Below, piece after piece: positions 16,215 through 24,989 of a stretch of 27,672 nt of DNA. Within the stretch, counting starts at the first letter, position 1. The number at the start of each line of letters is the position of its first letter. Source of the DNA: an uncultured Cetobacterium sp. (lineage in GTDB: Bacteria > Fusobacteriota > Fusobacteriia > Fusobacteriales > Fusobacteriaceae); NCBI GenBank assembly GCA_900766645.1, contig CAAFWD010000226.1:1-27672 (forward strand), written 5' to 3'. The notes under the pieces were generated by a model. The model saw only the letters and a list, made by a program, of their open reading frames with translations. It did not search any database and had not been told where the DNA came from. The translations under genes and the position numbers were made by a program.

Positions 16215-17405
16215 CAATAAATTTGTAAATTCTCTTACATCATTCATAAGAATAGCTTTAGGATTGCACTTTAAAACCATTCCATCTAAATACATCATAC
16301 TTTTTATAACGTGAAACATTCCATGAGGAAAATTCATTCCACAATTTACTCCAAGTTTAATTGTCTCCATCATCCGTCTTGTTAAACTAATCTCTGATAC
16401 ATTTTTATTTTTAAAGTCTGAATATAAATTTTTGAATTTTTCTATGAATATATTGTATTTCTCATTCTTAAGTTCCACTTCAGACATTTTATTTAGAAAT
16501 TTCCCAGCATTTTCATAATCATATCTAGATAAATAATAAAAAAACCAAAATAGTCCATATCTTAACTTTTCATTTATCTCTCCTATGGTAGAGCAATCTA
16601 TTAAATTTATATTTCCCTCAGGATCTAATATTATATTTCCTGGATGTATGTCTCCATGAAAAGTTCCAAGCTTAAACATATAAAAACTATGATATTTAAA
16701 AAGCTCTAATAGAGTTTCATACTTTAATCCACCATTAGATAATAACTTATTAAAACTATCCCCTCTTATATATTTAGAAACAACAACTCTTTCAGTGCAG
16801 AGATCTTCATAAAATTCTGAAAATTTTAATTTTTCCAAATCAAATTGATTTTTATTCTTATTTTTAAGATCTATAAAAAAATTAGCTCCTTTTACTTCGT
16901 TTAAGAAATTTAACTCTTTTAAAGTTGTCATCTCTATATACTCTAAAGCTTCCATAGGATTAAATACTTTTTTTAGTTTAGGATAAAAAAATAGCAATAT
17001 ATTTATTATCTGTTTTGCATTTTTCACATCGTTTTTAAACGCCCTCTCTCCATCTCTTCTAAGTATTTTTATTACTACATCTTGAAGATCTTTTTTTAAT
17101 ACTCCCATATGTACTTGTCCAATAGATGCCGATGCAAAAGGTTCAGTATCATATTTAGAAAATTTATCTAATATATATTTATCACTTCCAATTAAAGAGT
17201 ACAATGATTTTTTTGTTTCTGCATAACTGTTTTCATATAGTTTAGAAAGATGTAAACATACCTCTTCATTTAAAAAATCTATTCTTAGAGCATAATATTG
17301 GCATATTTTAATTGCCAATATTCCCATTTTTTCAACTTCATTCAAATCAGGTTTTTGTCCTGTATATATTTTTTTCAAAAGTTTAAGTAGTTTAAATCTA
17401 TTCAT
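16191..17405 (-). CDS. UbiB/ABC1 (ADCK) family kinase-like protein, divergent motifs
   Basis: This 404-residue protein belongs to the UbiB/ABC1/ADCK atypical kinase family, whose members support synthesis or handling of prenyl lipids such as quinones. Recognisable elements are the Ala-rich loop ASASIGQVH (91-99), the ATP lysine K113 (VVIK), HGDIHPGN (250-257) and the metal Asp D270. Three hallmarks differ: KxGQ reads KICQ (33-36), ExD reads E-L-N (164-166) and DFG reads DCS (270-272). No C-terminal membrane anchor pair is clear. The start codon lies 3 bases after the stop of the CrtI-like gene, so the pair is translationally coupled. No quinone genes are in the window. Whether it is an active ATPase or kinase is open. 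Confidence 0.87.
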   Translation of the reverse strand: MNRFKLLKLLKKIYTGQKPDLNEVEKMGILAIKICQYYALRIDFLNEEVCLHLSKLYENSYAETKKSLYSLIGSDKYILDKFSKYDTEPFASASIGQVHMGVLKKDLQDVVIKILRRDGERAFKNDVKNAKQIINILLFFYPKLKKVFNPMEALEYIEMTTLKELNFLNEVKGANFFIDLKNKNKNQFDLEKLKFSEFYEDLCTERVVVSKYIRGDSFNKLLSNGGLKYETLLELFKYHSFYMFKLGTFHGDIHPGNIILDPEGNINLIDCSTIGEINEKLRYGLFWFFYYLSRYDYENAGKFLNKMSEVELKNEKYNIFIEKFKNLYSDFKNKNVSEISLTRRMMETIKLGVNCGMNFPHGMFHVIKSMMYLDGMVLKCNPKAILMNDVREFTNLLEKELALS

Positions 17406-17408
17406 AAT

Positions 17409-18899
17409 TTACCTCTCTCCCTTTTGAATCATTTCAGCCACTATTCTTCCAGATTCATATATAGTTGGTAGTCCACTTCCTGGATGAGTTCCTCCTCCAA
17501 CAATATATAATCTATCATATCCCTCCAATTTATTATGTGGTCTCATTGCTAACATCTGAGTTATATTATGAGCTAAATTAAATACAGCCCCTTTATAAAT
17601 TCCGTAATCTTTCTCCCAATCTAAAGGAGTTATTACCTTCATTTCCTCTATGTGTTCTCTTATTAGTTCGAACCCTGCTATTCTTTCTAACTTATTTAAA
17701 GTTAATTGCGAGAACCACTCCTTTTTTTCATTCCAATCTATTTCAGATCTATTATTTGCCACAGGAACTAATACATATATTCCAGATTTATTTTCAGGAG
17801 CCAAAGTTTTATCTGTTACGCAAGGATTTTGAACATAAAAAGAAAAATCCTCTTCCACATCTTTATACCTATTTATTCTATTTATATTTTTCTTGTAATT
17901 TTTTGCGAAAATTATATTATGATGAGGAATATCAGAATATAATTTACCCAATCCTAAATACATCATAAATGTAGAACAAGAATATTTTTTCTTATCCAAA
18001 TTTTCATCGCTATATTTGTTTCTTAAATGATTTGGGATCAGCTCTTTCATTCCAGTTGCAAAATCAGCATTCATTATTACATAATCACTTTGAATTTGCG
18101 ATTTATCTTCTAACTCTATTCCAATAGCTTTTTTTCCATTAAACAATATCTCTTTAACAGGATTATTTAAGATGATCTCTCCCCCTAATTTTTCAAATAC
18201 TTTTCCTAATGCTTTGGAAAGAGAATTTAATCCTCCTTCAACATGATAGATACCATATCTATGTTCTAAGTATGAAATTATAGAAAATGTTCCTGGTGCA
18301 ACCCATGGTGACATCCCTATATATTTAGCTTGAAACGTAAAAGCTAATCTTAAGTCTCTTTCGTTGAAATATTTTCCCATTTGCTTATAGAGAGATGTAA
18401 AGGCATCTAAATATGGAATTGCATCTATAAAATTTGGTTTTAAATAATCTTTATATGATGTGTATGGAGTTTTTAAACAAGGATAAAGTTTTTCAAATTT
18501 AATTTCTTCGCTTTTTATATAATCTAAATATCCCGCTGAGCTACTAGGAAAAACTTTTTCTAATTCTGCGAGCATTTTGTGTTTTTGACTATAGGAATAT
18601 GGTAAAAAATCTTCCCGTCCATAAAACTTGAGTTTATACATAGGGTTAATCTCTTTTAAAGTAACATAATCAGAAAGTAATTCCCCTGCTTCTATAAAAA
18701 TCTCTTCCAATATATCTTTCATTAAAAAAAATGTAGGACCCAAATCAAATTTGAAGTCTTTAAGTTGCAAATGAGAATTTCTTCCTCCTATCTGCTCCCT
18801 TTTTTCATATATTTTTACTGAATATCCCTTATGAGCTAAAAGAAGTCCTGCTACTAATCCCCCTGGACCAGCTCCTATGACTACAACTTTTTTCAACAT
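17409..18899 (-). CDS. CrtI/CrtN-like FAD-dependent desaturase family protein
   Basis: This 496-residue flavoprotein belongs to the phytoene desaturase/carotene isomerase family. The FAD dinucleotide fold GAGPGG is at residues 9-14, followed by KIYEKREQIGGRN, and the C-terminal FAD motif GGGTHPGSGLPTIYESG is intact. Related enzymes desaturate or isomerise carotenoids, and distant relatives reduce other isoprenoids such as retinol. No phytoene or squalene synthase is in the window, so carotenoid synthesis cannot be assumed. An in-frame GTG at 18905 lies inside the ribosome binding site (AGGAGG, 18910-18905), so ATG 18899 is the likely start. It is the first gene of a two-gene unit with the UbiB-like kinase 3 bases downstream, a pairing that points to a prenyl-lipid substrate. 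Confidence 0.9.
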   Translation of the reverse strand: MLKKVVVIGAGPGGLVAGLLLAHKGYSVKIYEKREQIGGRNSHLQLKDFKFDLGPTFFLMKDILEEIFIEAGELLSDYVTLKEINPMYKLKFYGREDFLPYSYSQKHKMLAELEKVFPSSSAGYLDYIKSEEIKFEKLYPCLKTPYTSYKDYLKPNFIDAIPYLDAFTSLYKQMGKYFNERDLRLAFTFQAKYIGMSPWVAPGTFSIISYLEHRYGIYHVEGGLNSLSKALGKVFEKLGGEIILNNPVKEILFNGKKAIGIELEDKSQIQSDYVIMNADFATGMKELIPNHLRNKYSDENLDKKKYSCSTFMMYLGLGKLYSDIPHHNIIFAKNYKKNINRINRYKDVEEDFSFYVQNPCVTDKTLAPENKSGIYVLVPVANNRSEIDWNEKKEWFSQLTLNKLERIAGFELIREHIEEMKVITPLDWEKDYGIYKGAVFNLAHNITQMLAMRPHNKLEGYDRLYIVGGGTHPGSGLPTIYESGRIVAEMIQKGER

Positions 18900-19035
18900 G
18901 ATCACCTCCTGATTTATCCACTTTATATAGATGTTATACTAATTTTTTCACTTTTTCTTTTTTCTTAATTAGAGAGGAAAGTCATAATAAATTAGGTATA
19001 ACTTTTTATAACTAAATTAATTTAGGAGGAGTTTT

Positions 19036-20925
19036 ATGGAGCTACATAAAAAATTAAAGTTTATTGACATATTTTGTATAGCTAGCGGGGCTATGATAAG
19101 TTCAGGAATATTTATTCTTCCTGGGATAGCATATTCTAAAGCTGGCCCAAGTATTATTTTAGGATATTTTATTGGGGGTGTTATCGCTTTATTTGGAGTT
19201 GTTTCTATTATAGAGTTAAGCACTGCCATGCCAAAAGCTGGAGGAAACTATTTTTTTGTTAATAAAACTTTTGGTCCTATGATGGGAACTATATCAGGAA
19301 TTTTAAGCTGGTTTGCTCTTTCCTTAAAAACATCTCTTGCTATCTATGGAATATCAGAAGTTTTGGGAAGATTGCTTTTTACTAATCCAACTTATTGGCA
19401 ACTTTTGAGTATATCTATTATATCTATTATTCTTTTTTCAATTTTAAATATAGTTGGATTAGATATTGCTAGTAAATTTGAAGTTTCTATTGTTGTCTTT
19501 TTAATAGCTTTTATACTTATATATATTTTTTCTGGAATATTTTCTATAAATTTTTCAAACTTTACACCATTTGTTGAAAATTTTACAGAACGAGGAAGAA
19601 ATTTAAATAGTATTGAAAGTTTTGAAATTATATTGGGACTAGCTGCATTTGTATTTGTTTCATATGGAGGACTTTTAAATGTATCCAGTATAGCTGAAGA
19701 AGTGATCTCTCCTGAAAAAAATATCCCTAGAGGAATGTTTGCATCTGTAATATCAACAACATTAATGTATAGTTTACTTCTTTTTGTAACTATTGGAAAC
19801 ATTCCTAATCCAGAATTTTTAATGACATCCTTAACTCCAATAGCAGATACAAGTGAGCTTTTTTTAGGTAAAGTTGGATTTATTATGATATTAATAACTT
19901 CAATGCTTGCTTTTATTTCTACTGCTAACGCAGGAATTATGTCTGCTTCTCGTTACCCTTTAGCCCTTAGTAGAGATGGACTTCTTCCAGAAGAAATATC
20001 TATAGTTAATAAAAAATATGGTACTCCTATAAGATCAATTATTATTACTGCGATTTTAATAATGATTTCTATTATATTTCCACTAGAAAGTTTAGCTAAA
20101 GTAGCTTCTGCTGTTGTACTATTAGCTTATGTATTGACAAATTTGGCCGTAATTATTTTGCGCGAAAGCGGTATCAGAAATTATCAACCTACATTTAAAT
20201 CTCCATTTTATCCGTGGATACAATTACTTTCAATTATTATGTTTATATTTTTTATAATGAAATTAGGATTTTTTCCAAACTTAATTTTAATTCTTTTTAT
20301 ATTTTTAGGATTTTTAATTTACTATAAATTTGGAAAAGAAAATCAACAAGAATACGCTTTGCTTCATCTAATGTTAAAAATAACTAGTGGGATTGAATTA
20401 AACCATGATTTGGAGAGAGAGTTAAGGGATATTATCCATGAAAGAGAAAATATTGAGCTTGATGAGTTTGATTTTTTAATAAAGGATGCTCCTATTATAG
20501 ATATTGAAGATAGAAAAAGTATTTATACTGTTATAAATGAAAATTTTGATATCTTTGAACATCTTATTGACTTAAATAAAGATGAATTTATTAAGCTTTT
20601 TAAAAAAAGAGAAGAATTATCTACTACTGTTATAGATTCTTTCACTGCAATTCCTCATATAACATTAAATAATAAAGATGATTTTAAACTAATTATTATC
20701 AGAGGACAAAACGGAATTACTTTTAAAAACAAAAGAGATAATGTCAAAGCTATATTTTTATTTTTAGGATGTCCTGAATGTACAAAAATCCATCTTAGGT
20801 CTTTAGCGGCAATAGCTTACTTAGTTAAAGAACAAGAATTTGAAGAGCAATGGATAGATGCAGATACTGAACAACACTTAAGAGATATTTTACTTCTTAG
20901 TAAAAGAAAGAGATGGAATAGTTGA
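19036..20925 (+). CDS. APC-family amino acid permease with C-terminal PTS EIIA-like domain
   Basis: This 629-residue protein has two parts. Residues 1-430 are an APC superfamily permease with about twelve membrane segments and the typical start SGAMISSGIFILPG, so it imports or exchanges an amino acid or amine. After a charged helical linker (about 431-485), the cytoplasmic part to about 610 resembles a PTS EIIA domain of the fructose/mannitol class: TAIPH places His541 where the phosphorylated His occurs, and FLFLG plus KIHLRSLAAIA match later family segments. No EIIB or EIIC domain accompanies it, so the domain would serve regulation rather than sugar transport. Ribosome binding site AGGAGGAG. 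A DeoR regulator gene follows with its own promoter. Confidence 0.88.
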   Translation: MELHKKLKFIDIFCIASGAMISSGIFILPGIAYSKAGPSIILGYFIGGVIALFGVVSIIELSTAMPKAGGNYFFVNKTFGPMMGTISGILSWFALSLKTSLAIYGISEVLGRLLFTNPTYWQLLSISIISIILFSILNIVGLDIASKFEVSIVVFLIAFILIYIFSGIFSINFSNFTPFVENFTERGRNLNSIESFEIILGLAAFVFVSYGGLLNVSSIAEEVISPEKNIPRGMFASVISTTLMYSLLLFVTIGNIPNPEFLMTSLTPIADTSELFLGKVGFIMILITSMLAFISTANAGIMSASRYPLALSRDGLLPEEISIVNKKYGTPIRSIIITAILIMISIIFPLESLAKVASAVVLLAYVLTNLAVIILRESGIRNYQPTFKSPFYPWIQLLSIIMFIFFIMKLGFFPNLILILFIFLGFLIYYKFGKENQQEYALLHLMLKITSGIELNHDLERELRDIIHERENIELDEFDFLIKDAPIIDIEDRKSIYTVINENFDIFEHLIDLNKDEFIKLFKKREELSTTVIDSFTAIPHITLNNKDDFKLIIIRGQNGITFKNKRDNVKAIFLFLGCPECTKIHLRSLAAIAYLVKEQEFEEQWIDADTEQHLRDILLLSKRKRWNS

Positions 20926-20938
20926 ATAGATTACTTTA

Positions 20939-20947
20939 TGATATAAT
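20939..20947 (+). promoter_or_regulatory. Extended -10 promoter of the DeoR-type regulator
   Basis: TGATATAAT (20939-20947) is a full extended -10 box. No good -35 at normal spacing was seen. The start codon is 30 bases downstream. Confidence 0.55.
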
Positions 20948-20977
20948 ATATTCACACTATATTTGGAGGCCTACAAT

Positions 20978-21745
20978 ATGTTTGTACAAGAAAGAAAAAA
21001 TGAAATTTTAAATCTTCTAAAAAAAAGAGAAAAAATCAGTGTAAATGAATTAAGCGATATATTCGGTGTGAGTAAAGTTATTATAAGAAAAGATCTTTCA
21101 AATTTAGAAAAAGATGGATTTCTTTGCAGAACTCATGGTGGTGCTATTTTAAAAAAGAATATAACTAATAAACTTGCTATTAAAAATATGGAGAGGGAGC
21201 AACTTCAAGAAAAAATAGAGATTGCAAATATCGCAGTTTCTCAAATAAAAGATGGGGATTCTATATTTTTAGATGCTTCAACCTTTTCTCTTTTAATAGG
21301 AACTATTCTTCAAAAGAAAAAGTTAAATTTAACTATATTTACAAATATGCTAAAAGTTCAACAAATTTTAGCAGAGAATAAGAATTTTAACTTAATATCT
21401 TTAGGCGGGATATATGATAAAGAATCTGACTCTTTTTATGGAAACATCCCTGAAGAGGCATTAAAAAGATTTAATATTGAAAAAGTCTTTATCTCTCCTT
21501 TAGGTGTAAATTTAGAAACAATGAATTTAAGTGTAACATCAACATTTCAAGGAGGCATAAAATCCTTAGCAAAAAAATATGGAAAAAAAACTTTTATATT
21601 AGCATGTAATAGCAATTTCTATAAAGATTATCTTTTTAATTTTTCTCAAATAGATAATAGCACAACTATTATAACTAGTTCAAATTTAGACTTAGAAATT
21701 AAAAATATAATTATGGCGAAAGAGATCTCCTTTTTAGAGAAATAA
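20978..21745 (+). CDS. DeoR-family transcriptional regulator
   Basis: This is a 255-residue repressor-type regulator. The N-terminal winged helix (about residues 1-57) contains the helix-turn-helix SVNELSDIFGVSKVIIRKDL and the characteristic CRTHGGAI that closes the DNA-binding part. The rest is a DeoR sensor domain of the sugar isomerase-like fold, with FLDASTFSLLIG in the phosphosugar-binding position, where relatives usually read LDSGST. Effectors of this family are mostly phosphorylated sugars. An in-frame TTG at 20963 precedes the ribosome binding site GGAGG (20965-20969), so ATG 20978 is the start. It is adjacent to the permease-EIIA gene; control of that gene is plausible but unproved. 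Confidence 0.9.
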   Translation: MFVQERKNEILNLLKKREKISVNELSDIFGVSKVIIRKDLSNLEKDGFLCRTHGGAILKKNITNKLAIKNMEREQLQEKIEIANIAVSQIKDGDSIFLDASTFSLLIGTILQKKKLNLTIFTNMLKVQQILAENKNFNLISLGGIYDKESDSFYGNIPEEALKRFNIEKVFISPLGVNLETMNLSVTSTFQGGIKSLAKKYGKKTFILACNSNFYKDYLFNFSQIDNSTTIITSSNLDLEIKNIIMAKEISFLEK

Positions 21746-21746
21746 A

Positions 21747-21783
21747 AAAAGCCCCCTTAATTTTTTTAAGGGGGCTTTTCATT
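21747..21783. terminator. Strong bidirectional terminator
   Basis: A perfect 14-base stem (21747-21760 with 21766-21779, core AAGCCCCCTTAA) closes a five-T loop. It is one of the most GC-rich hairpins in the window and separates the convergent regulator and exporter genes. Confidence 0.92.
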
Positions 21784-22467
21784 TTATGAAATTTTTCCAT
21801 CTTTAATCTCTATAACCCTATCACAAAATTTTGCTACCTCTTTATCATGGGTCACAATTATAAAAGTTGTTTTATATTCTTTATTTATCTCTCTTAAAAG
21901 TTTATATATATTTTTAGCTGACTCGCTATCTAAGTTTCCTGTTGGCTCATCTGCCAAAACTATGTTTGGTTTATTTATTAAAGATCGAATTATCGCAACT
22001 CTTTGCTGTTGTCCACCAGATAGTTCCCAAATATATCTATTTTCTAATCCTTCTAATTCTCCATATCTTAAAAGTTTTAATGCCTCTTCTTTCAAAGAAA
22101 AATCTGTCTCCTCATTTTTTATCCAATTAGGAATTAAAATATTTTCCAATACAGTAAATTCAGGTAAAAGAAAATGAAATTGAAAAACAAAACCTATATT
22201 TTCATTTCTAAATTTAGCTCTTTCATCACTTGTATATGTTGAAATATCCTTTCCTAAATAATATATTTTTCCTGATGTTGGAATATCTAAATTTCCAATT
22301 ATATTTAAAAGTGTAGTTTTTCCACTACCACTTTTTCCGATTATAGCTGCAAACTCTCCTGTATAAAATGTTAATTCAATTCCCTTTAAAACTTCAATTT
22401 TTATTTTGTCCCCATAGTGTTTATTTATATCCTTTAACTCCAATATTTTTTCTCTATTCTCATCCAC
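21784..22467 (-). CDS. ABC exporter ATPase (MacB/LolD type)
   Basis: This 227-residue ATPase powers the exporter encoded by the two genes upstream. Walker A is GKSGSGKT (about 44-51), the Q-loop is VFQFHFLLPEFT, the signature is LSGGQQQR, Walker B is IVLADEPTGNLDSE and the switch His is in THD. ADEPTGNLD is typical of the MacB/LolD/DevA branch. The start is a GTG at 22467, overlapping the permease gene by 8 bases; the strong ribosome binding site GAGGTGAT (22480-22473) five bases upstream supports it. It is the last gene of the operon. The cargo is unknown. The absence of a second permease argues against a LolCDE lipoprotein system, although it does not exclude one. Confidence 0.93.
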   Translation of the reverse strand: MDENREKILELKDINKHYGDKIKIEVLKGIELTFYTGEFAAIIGKSGSGKTTLLNIIGNLDIPTSGKIYYLGKDISTYTSDERAKFRNENIGFVFQFHFLLPEFTVLENILIPNWIKNEETDFSLKEEALKLLRYGELEGLENRYIWELSGGQQQRVAIIRSLINKPNIVLADEPTGNLDSESAKNIYKLLREINKEYKTTFIIVTHDKEVAKFCDRVIEIKDGKIS

Positions 22468-23656
22468 CTCTTATCACCTCAATAGGATTTAATTCCATAC
22501 ATTTTTTAGCAGGAAAATATGCTGCTATTAAGCCTGATGTTGTTGATATACAAATAATTATAAAGATTTTTAACCACTCTATATTGATAACAAAAGGTGG
22601 GTTAACTCCAATCATATATAACTTTATAAGTCCAATTCCTAAAAAAGTTCCTAAAATACTCCCGAAAAATCCCATAAATCCTCCTTGAATAATGAATATT
22701 ATTCCCGAAGATTTATTATTCAATCCCATTGCTTTTAAAATCCCAACATCTTTAGACTTCTGAACAACTTTTATAAAAAGAACACTTGCAATACTCAAGG
22801 ATGTTGCTACCATAACAATAATTTGTATAACCATAGTAGACGAAGTTTGAGCCTTTAAAGCATCTAATAAACTTTGACCATCTTTAGTCCATGGAGTTAT
22901 TTTTAAATCTTTAAATCTATTTTCTAGTTCTTTACTAATCTCTTCAGCCTGAAAAACATCATAAAGTTGTATATTTATTTTAGTCACATAACCTTTTAAA
23001 TCAAATATTTTTTGGGCTTTATTTATATCTATAAAAACAAAAGAATTATTTAATTGTTGATTTTCTAAATCCACTATTCCAGTGATTTTCATTTTTTCTA
23101 TTTTTCCAGTAGGAAGAGTTATATCAAAATTATCTCCTATTTTTAATTGAAACTCTTTTTGAATCCCAATTCCTATAATAGCGTTATTGGAGTATAAATA
23201 AGTATTCCCATTTATTAACTTATTTGATATTTTATAAAGTTTATCTGCATTTTTTAAATTTATACCTAAAATAGCAAGTCCGATTGTTTTTCCTTGTCTT
23301 TGATAAATTGCATTACTATTTATTATAGGAACTATATTTTTAAAATTATAATCACTTTCAAATTTTTGTTCTAAATTTTTATATGATGGAATCCTATCCC
23401 TTGTTAATTGGAAATTTCCGAAATTATAAACTTCCAATCCTATATCTACTATTTGTTTTCTATTATCTCCCTCTTCTACTACTATGTGAGGAGCATCTCC
23501 TAACATACTATCTATTATATTTCCTTGTAAAGATACTATCAGTGATGTTATAAAAACTTGAACTGCTACACCTAAGGCTATTGCCCCTACAAGAAATGAA
23601 GTTTGTCTTTTATTGAAAGTTAAAAATCTTATGGCTGTTTTTATTTCAAATCTCAT
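22460..23656 (-). CDS. ABC exporter permease (MacB/FtsX fold)
   Basis: This is an inner-membrane permease of 398 residues with four membrane segments: one near residues 17-45, then a large periplasmic domain (about 46-270), then three segments in the C-terminal FtsX domain. That layout is shared by MacB, LolC/E and DevC. It ends in NPIEVIRGG, a conserved family ending. The likely start is ATG 23656, one base after the stop codon of the adaptor gene, with GGTGG as ribosome binding site; upstream TTG/GTG codons lie in the adaptor gene. The ATPase gene overlaps its 3' end by 8 bases. Acting with a separate adaptor and ATPase, it probably forms a MacAB-like mechanotransmission pump as a homodimer. 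Confidence 0.9.
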   Translation of the reverse strand: MRFEIKTAIRFLTFNKRQTSFLVGAIALGVAVQVFITSLIVSLQGNIIDSMLGDAPHIVVEEGDNRKQIVDIGLEVYNFGNFQLTRDRIPSYKNLEQKFESDYNFKNIVPIINSNAIYQRQGKTIGLAILGINLKNADKLYKISNKLINGNTYLYSNNAIIGIGIQKEFQLKIGDNFDITLPTGKIEKMKITGIVDLENQQLNNSFVFIDINKAQKIFDLKGYVTKINIQLYDVFQAEEISKELENRFKDLKITPWTKDGQSLLDALKAQTSSTMVIQIIVMVATSLSIASVLFIKVVQKSKDVGILKAMGLNNKSSGIIFIIQGGFMGFFGSILGTFLGIGLIKLYMIGVNPPFVINIEWLKIFIIICISTTSGLIAAYFPAKKCMELNPIEVIRGG

Positions 23657-23657
23657 A

Positions 23658-24881
23658 CTAACCACCAAACTTTAATATTTTTTCAAAATCTTTTAAATTA
23701 AAATCTTTTTTATATTTAACTTTAACCTTTTGACCATCCTTAATATCTTTAGGAGAAATTACAATAATCTCTTCTTCTTTTAAGTTTGTTACTAAAAATC
23801 CATCTATAACTTCTATCCCTTTTATTTCTACTAATCTAGCTTTCCCATTTTTATATAAATATACAAATTTCTCTTTTCCTTTTTCTATTATATATGAGCT
23901 ATTTATTAAAAAACTATCCTCTTTTTTCACTCCAGAGATTATTGCATTTATACTTCCATTATACAAAAAATTTTTCAATTGGTTGTCTATTGTAGATTTT
24001 AATTCAACTATTCCATTACTTCTATTTACACCTATACCAATATAATAAATCTCACCTGTAGATAAAGTTGAAATATCCCCATATGGGTAGATGTCAACCT
24101 TGTCTCCTTTTTTGACTTTACCAATATACTTTTCATCAAGATCTATTTTAGCAATTTTCTCTCCTTTAGAGACAACTAAAAATAGATCTTCATATGGAGA
24201 AACTCTTTCACCTACCTCTACATATTTTTCTAAAATATATAGATTATAGGGTGCTTTAAGAAAATGTTTTTCTTTAAACTTTTTTAACTCTTCAAGCTCA
24301 TTCTCTTTACTTTTCATGTCAGCTATTAAAGATTGTTTTATAACTCCATTTTTTATTCCTTTTAAATTATTTAAAGCATTTTGTAATCTTACTTCACTGT
24401 TAAAAAAAATATTTTTTTTAGAATTTAATTCTAAAATATTTATAAATCCTTTTTCATATAACTTTTTATATTTGCTATACTCTAATTTTGAAATTTCATA
24501 ATCTATCTGACTACTTCTATATTCTGTCTCTGCATTTTTTAAATTAATTGTGTCATTTTTTATTATATTAATTTTGGATTTTTCATATTGATATCTTATT
24601 TTTTCAATATTTTTTTCTAACTCATCATCATTTATTTTAATAAGTACATCATTTTCTTTTACAAAATCTCCCTCTTTGTAAAAAATTTTATCTATAGGTC
24701 CTCCTATACTACTTGAAATTATAGAATTCTCTTTTCCTTGTACAACTCCAGAAACAATAAGTTTTTCTATATAATCTTGTCTCTCTATCTTTTCTCCATA
24801 AACAACTTTTTTAGAAAATATTTTCAATATTATAAATATTAATAAAAATATTATAAATATTAATAAAAATCTTTTTTTCAT
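23658..24881 (-). CDS. Periplasmic adaptor (membrane fusion protein, MacA/HlyD-like)
   Basis: This 407-residue adaptor links the inner-membrane pump to an outer-membrane channel. Residues 6-24 form the membrane anchor; there is no lipobox. A barrel-sandwich half-motif (GGPIDKIFYKEGDFV, about 60-74) is followed by a long helical hairpin (about 90-200, rich in Lys, Glu, Asn and Leu), the second lipoyl half (KAPYNLYILEKYVEVGE) and a beta-barrel plus membrane-proximal part. The anchor is encoded by a perfect tandem repeat of 21 bases (LLIFIIF then LLIFIIL). No TolC-like channel gene is in the window, so it must be encoded elsewhere. First gene of the exporter operon; ribosome binding site GAGGTGG. 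Confidence 0.9.
   Translation of the reverse strand: MKKRFLLIFIIFLLIFIILKIFSKKVVYGEKIERQDYIEKLIVSGVVQGKENSIISSSIGGPIDKIFYKEGDFVKENDVLIKINDDELEKNIEKIRYQYEKSKINIIKNDTINLKNAETEYRSSQIDYEISKLEYSKYKKLYEKGFINILELNSKKNIFFNSEVRLQNALNNLKGIKNGVIKQSLIADMKSKENELEELKKFKEKHFLKAPYNLYILEKYVEVGERVSPYEDLFLVVSKGEKIAKIDLDEKYIGKVKKGDKVDIYPYGDISTLSTGEIYYIGIGVNRSNGIVELKSTIDNQLKNFLYNGSINAIISGVKKEDSFLINSSYIIEKGKEKFVYLYKNGKARLVEIKGIEVIDGFLVTNLKEEEIIVISPKDIKDGQKVKVKYKKDFNLKDFEKILKFGG
24827..24868 (-). repeat. Perfect 21-bp tandem duplication in the adaptor gene
   Basis: Positions 24827-24847 and 24848-24868 are identical. The unit is seven codons, so a copy-number change would keep the reading frame and only change the length of the membrane anchor. 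Confidence 0.9.
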
Positions 24882-24950
24882 AGACCCACCTCATTGTCTA
24901 TATTCAAGATTATTTAATATTCACCTTTTTTTATAAAATTTTTTACAAAA

Positions 24951-24978
24951 AATAAAAAAAACTGGATATCTCCAGTTT
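24951..24978 (-). terminator. Terminator of the tRNA gene
   Basis: On the minus strand AAACTGGA (24978-24971) and TCCAGTTT (24966-24959) pair around a four-base loop and are followed by an extended T run, 11 bases after the tRNA 3' end. Confidence 0.85.
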
Positions 24979-24989
24979 AAAAACATTAT

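Noticed and set aside
16191..18899. Carotenoid biosynthesis cluster
   Set aside because: Only a CrtI-like gene is present; there is no phytoene synthase or cyclase, and the family has other substrates.
18897..18910. GTG 18905 as start of the CrtI-like gene
   Set aside because: It overlaps the AGGAGG ribosome binding site; ATG 18899 follows at five bases.
20963..20980. TTG 20963 as start of the DeoR-type gene
   Set aside because: It is upstream of the ribosome binding site GGAGG, which serves ATG 20978.
23654..23668. TTG 23668 as start of the exporter permease
   Set aside because: It lies inside the adaptor gene; ATG 23656, one base after that gene's stop, is better placed.
21784..24881. 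LolCDE lipoprotein release system
   Set aside because: A separate HlyD/MacA-type adaptor and a single permease fit a MacAB-like exporter better.
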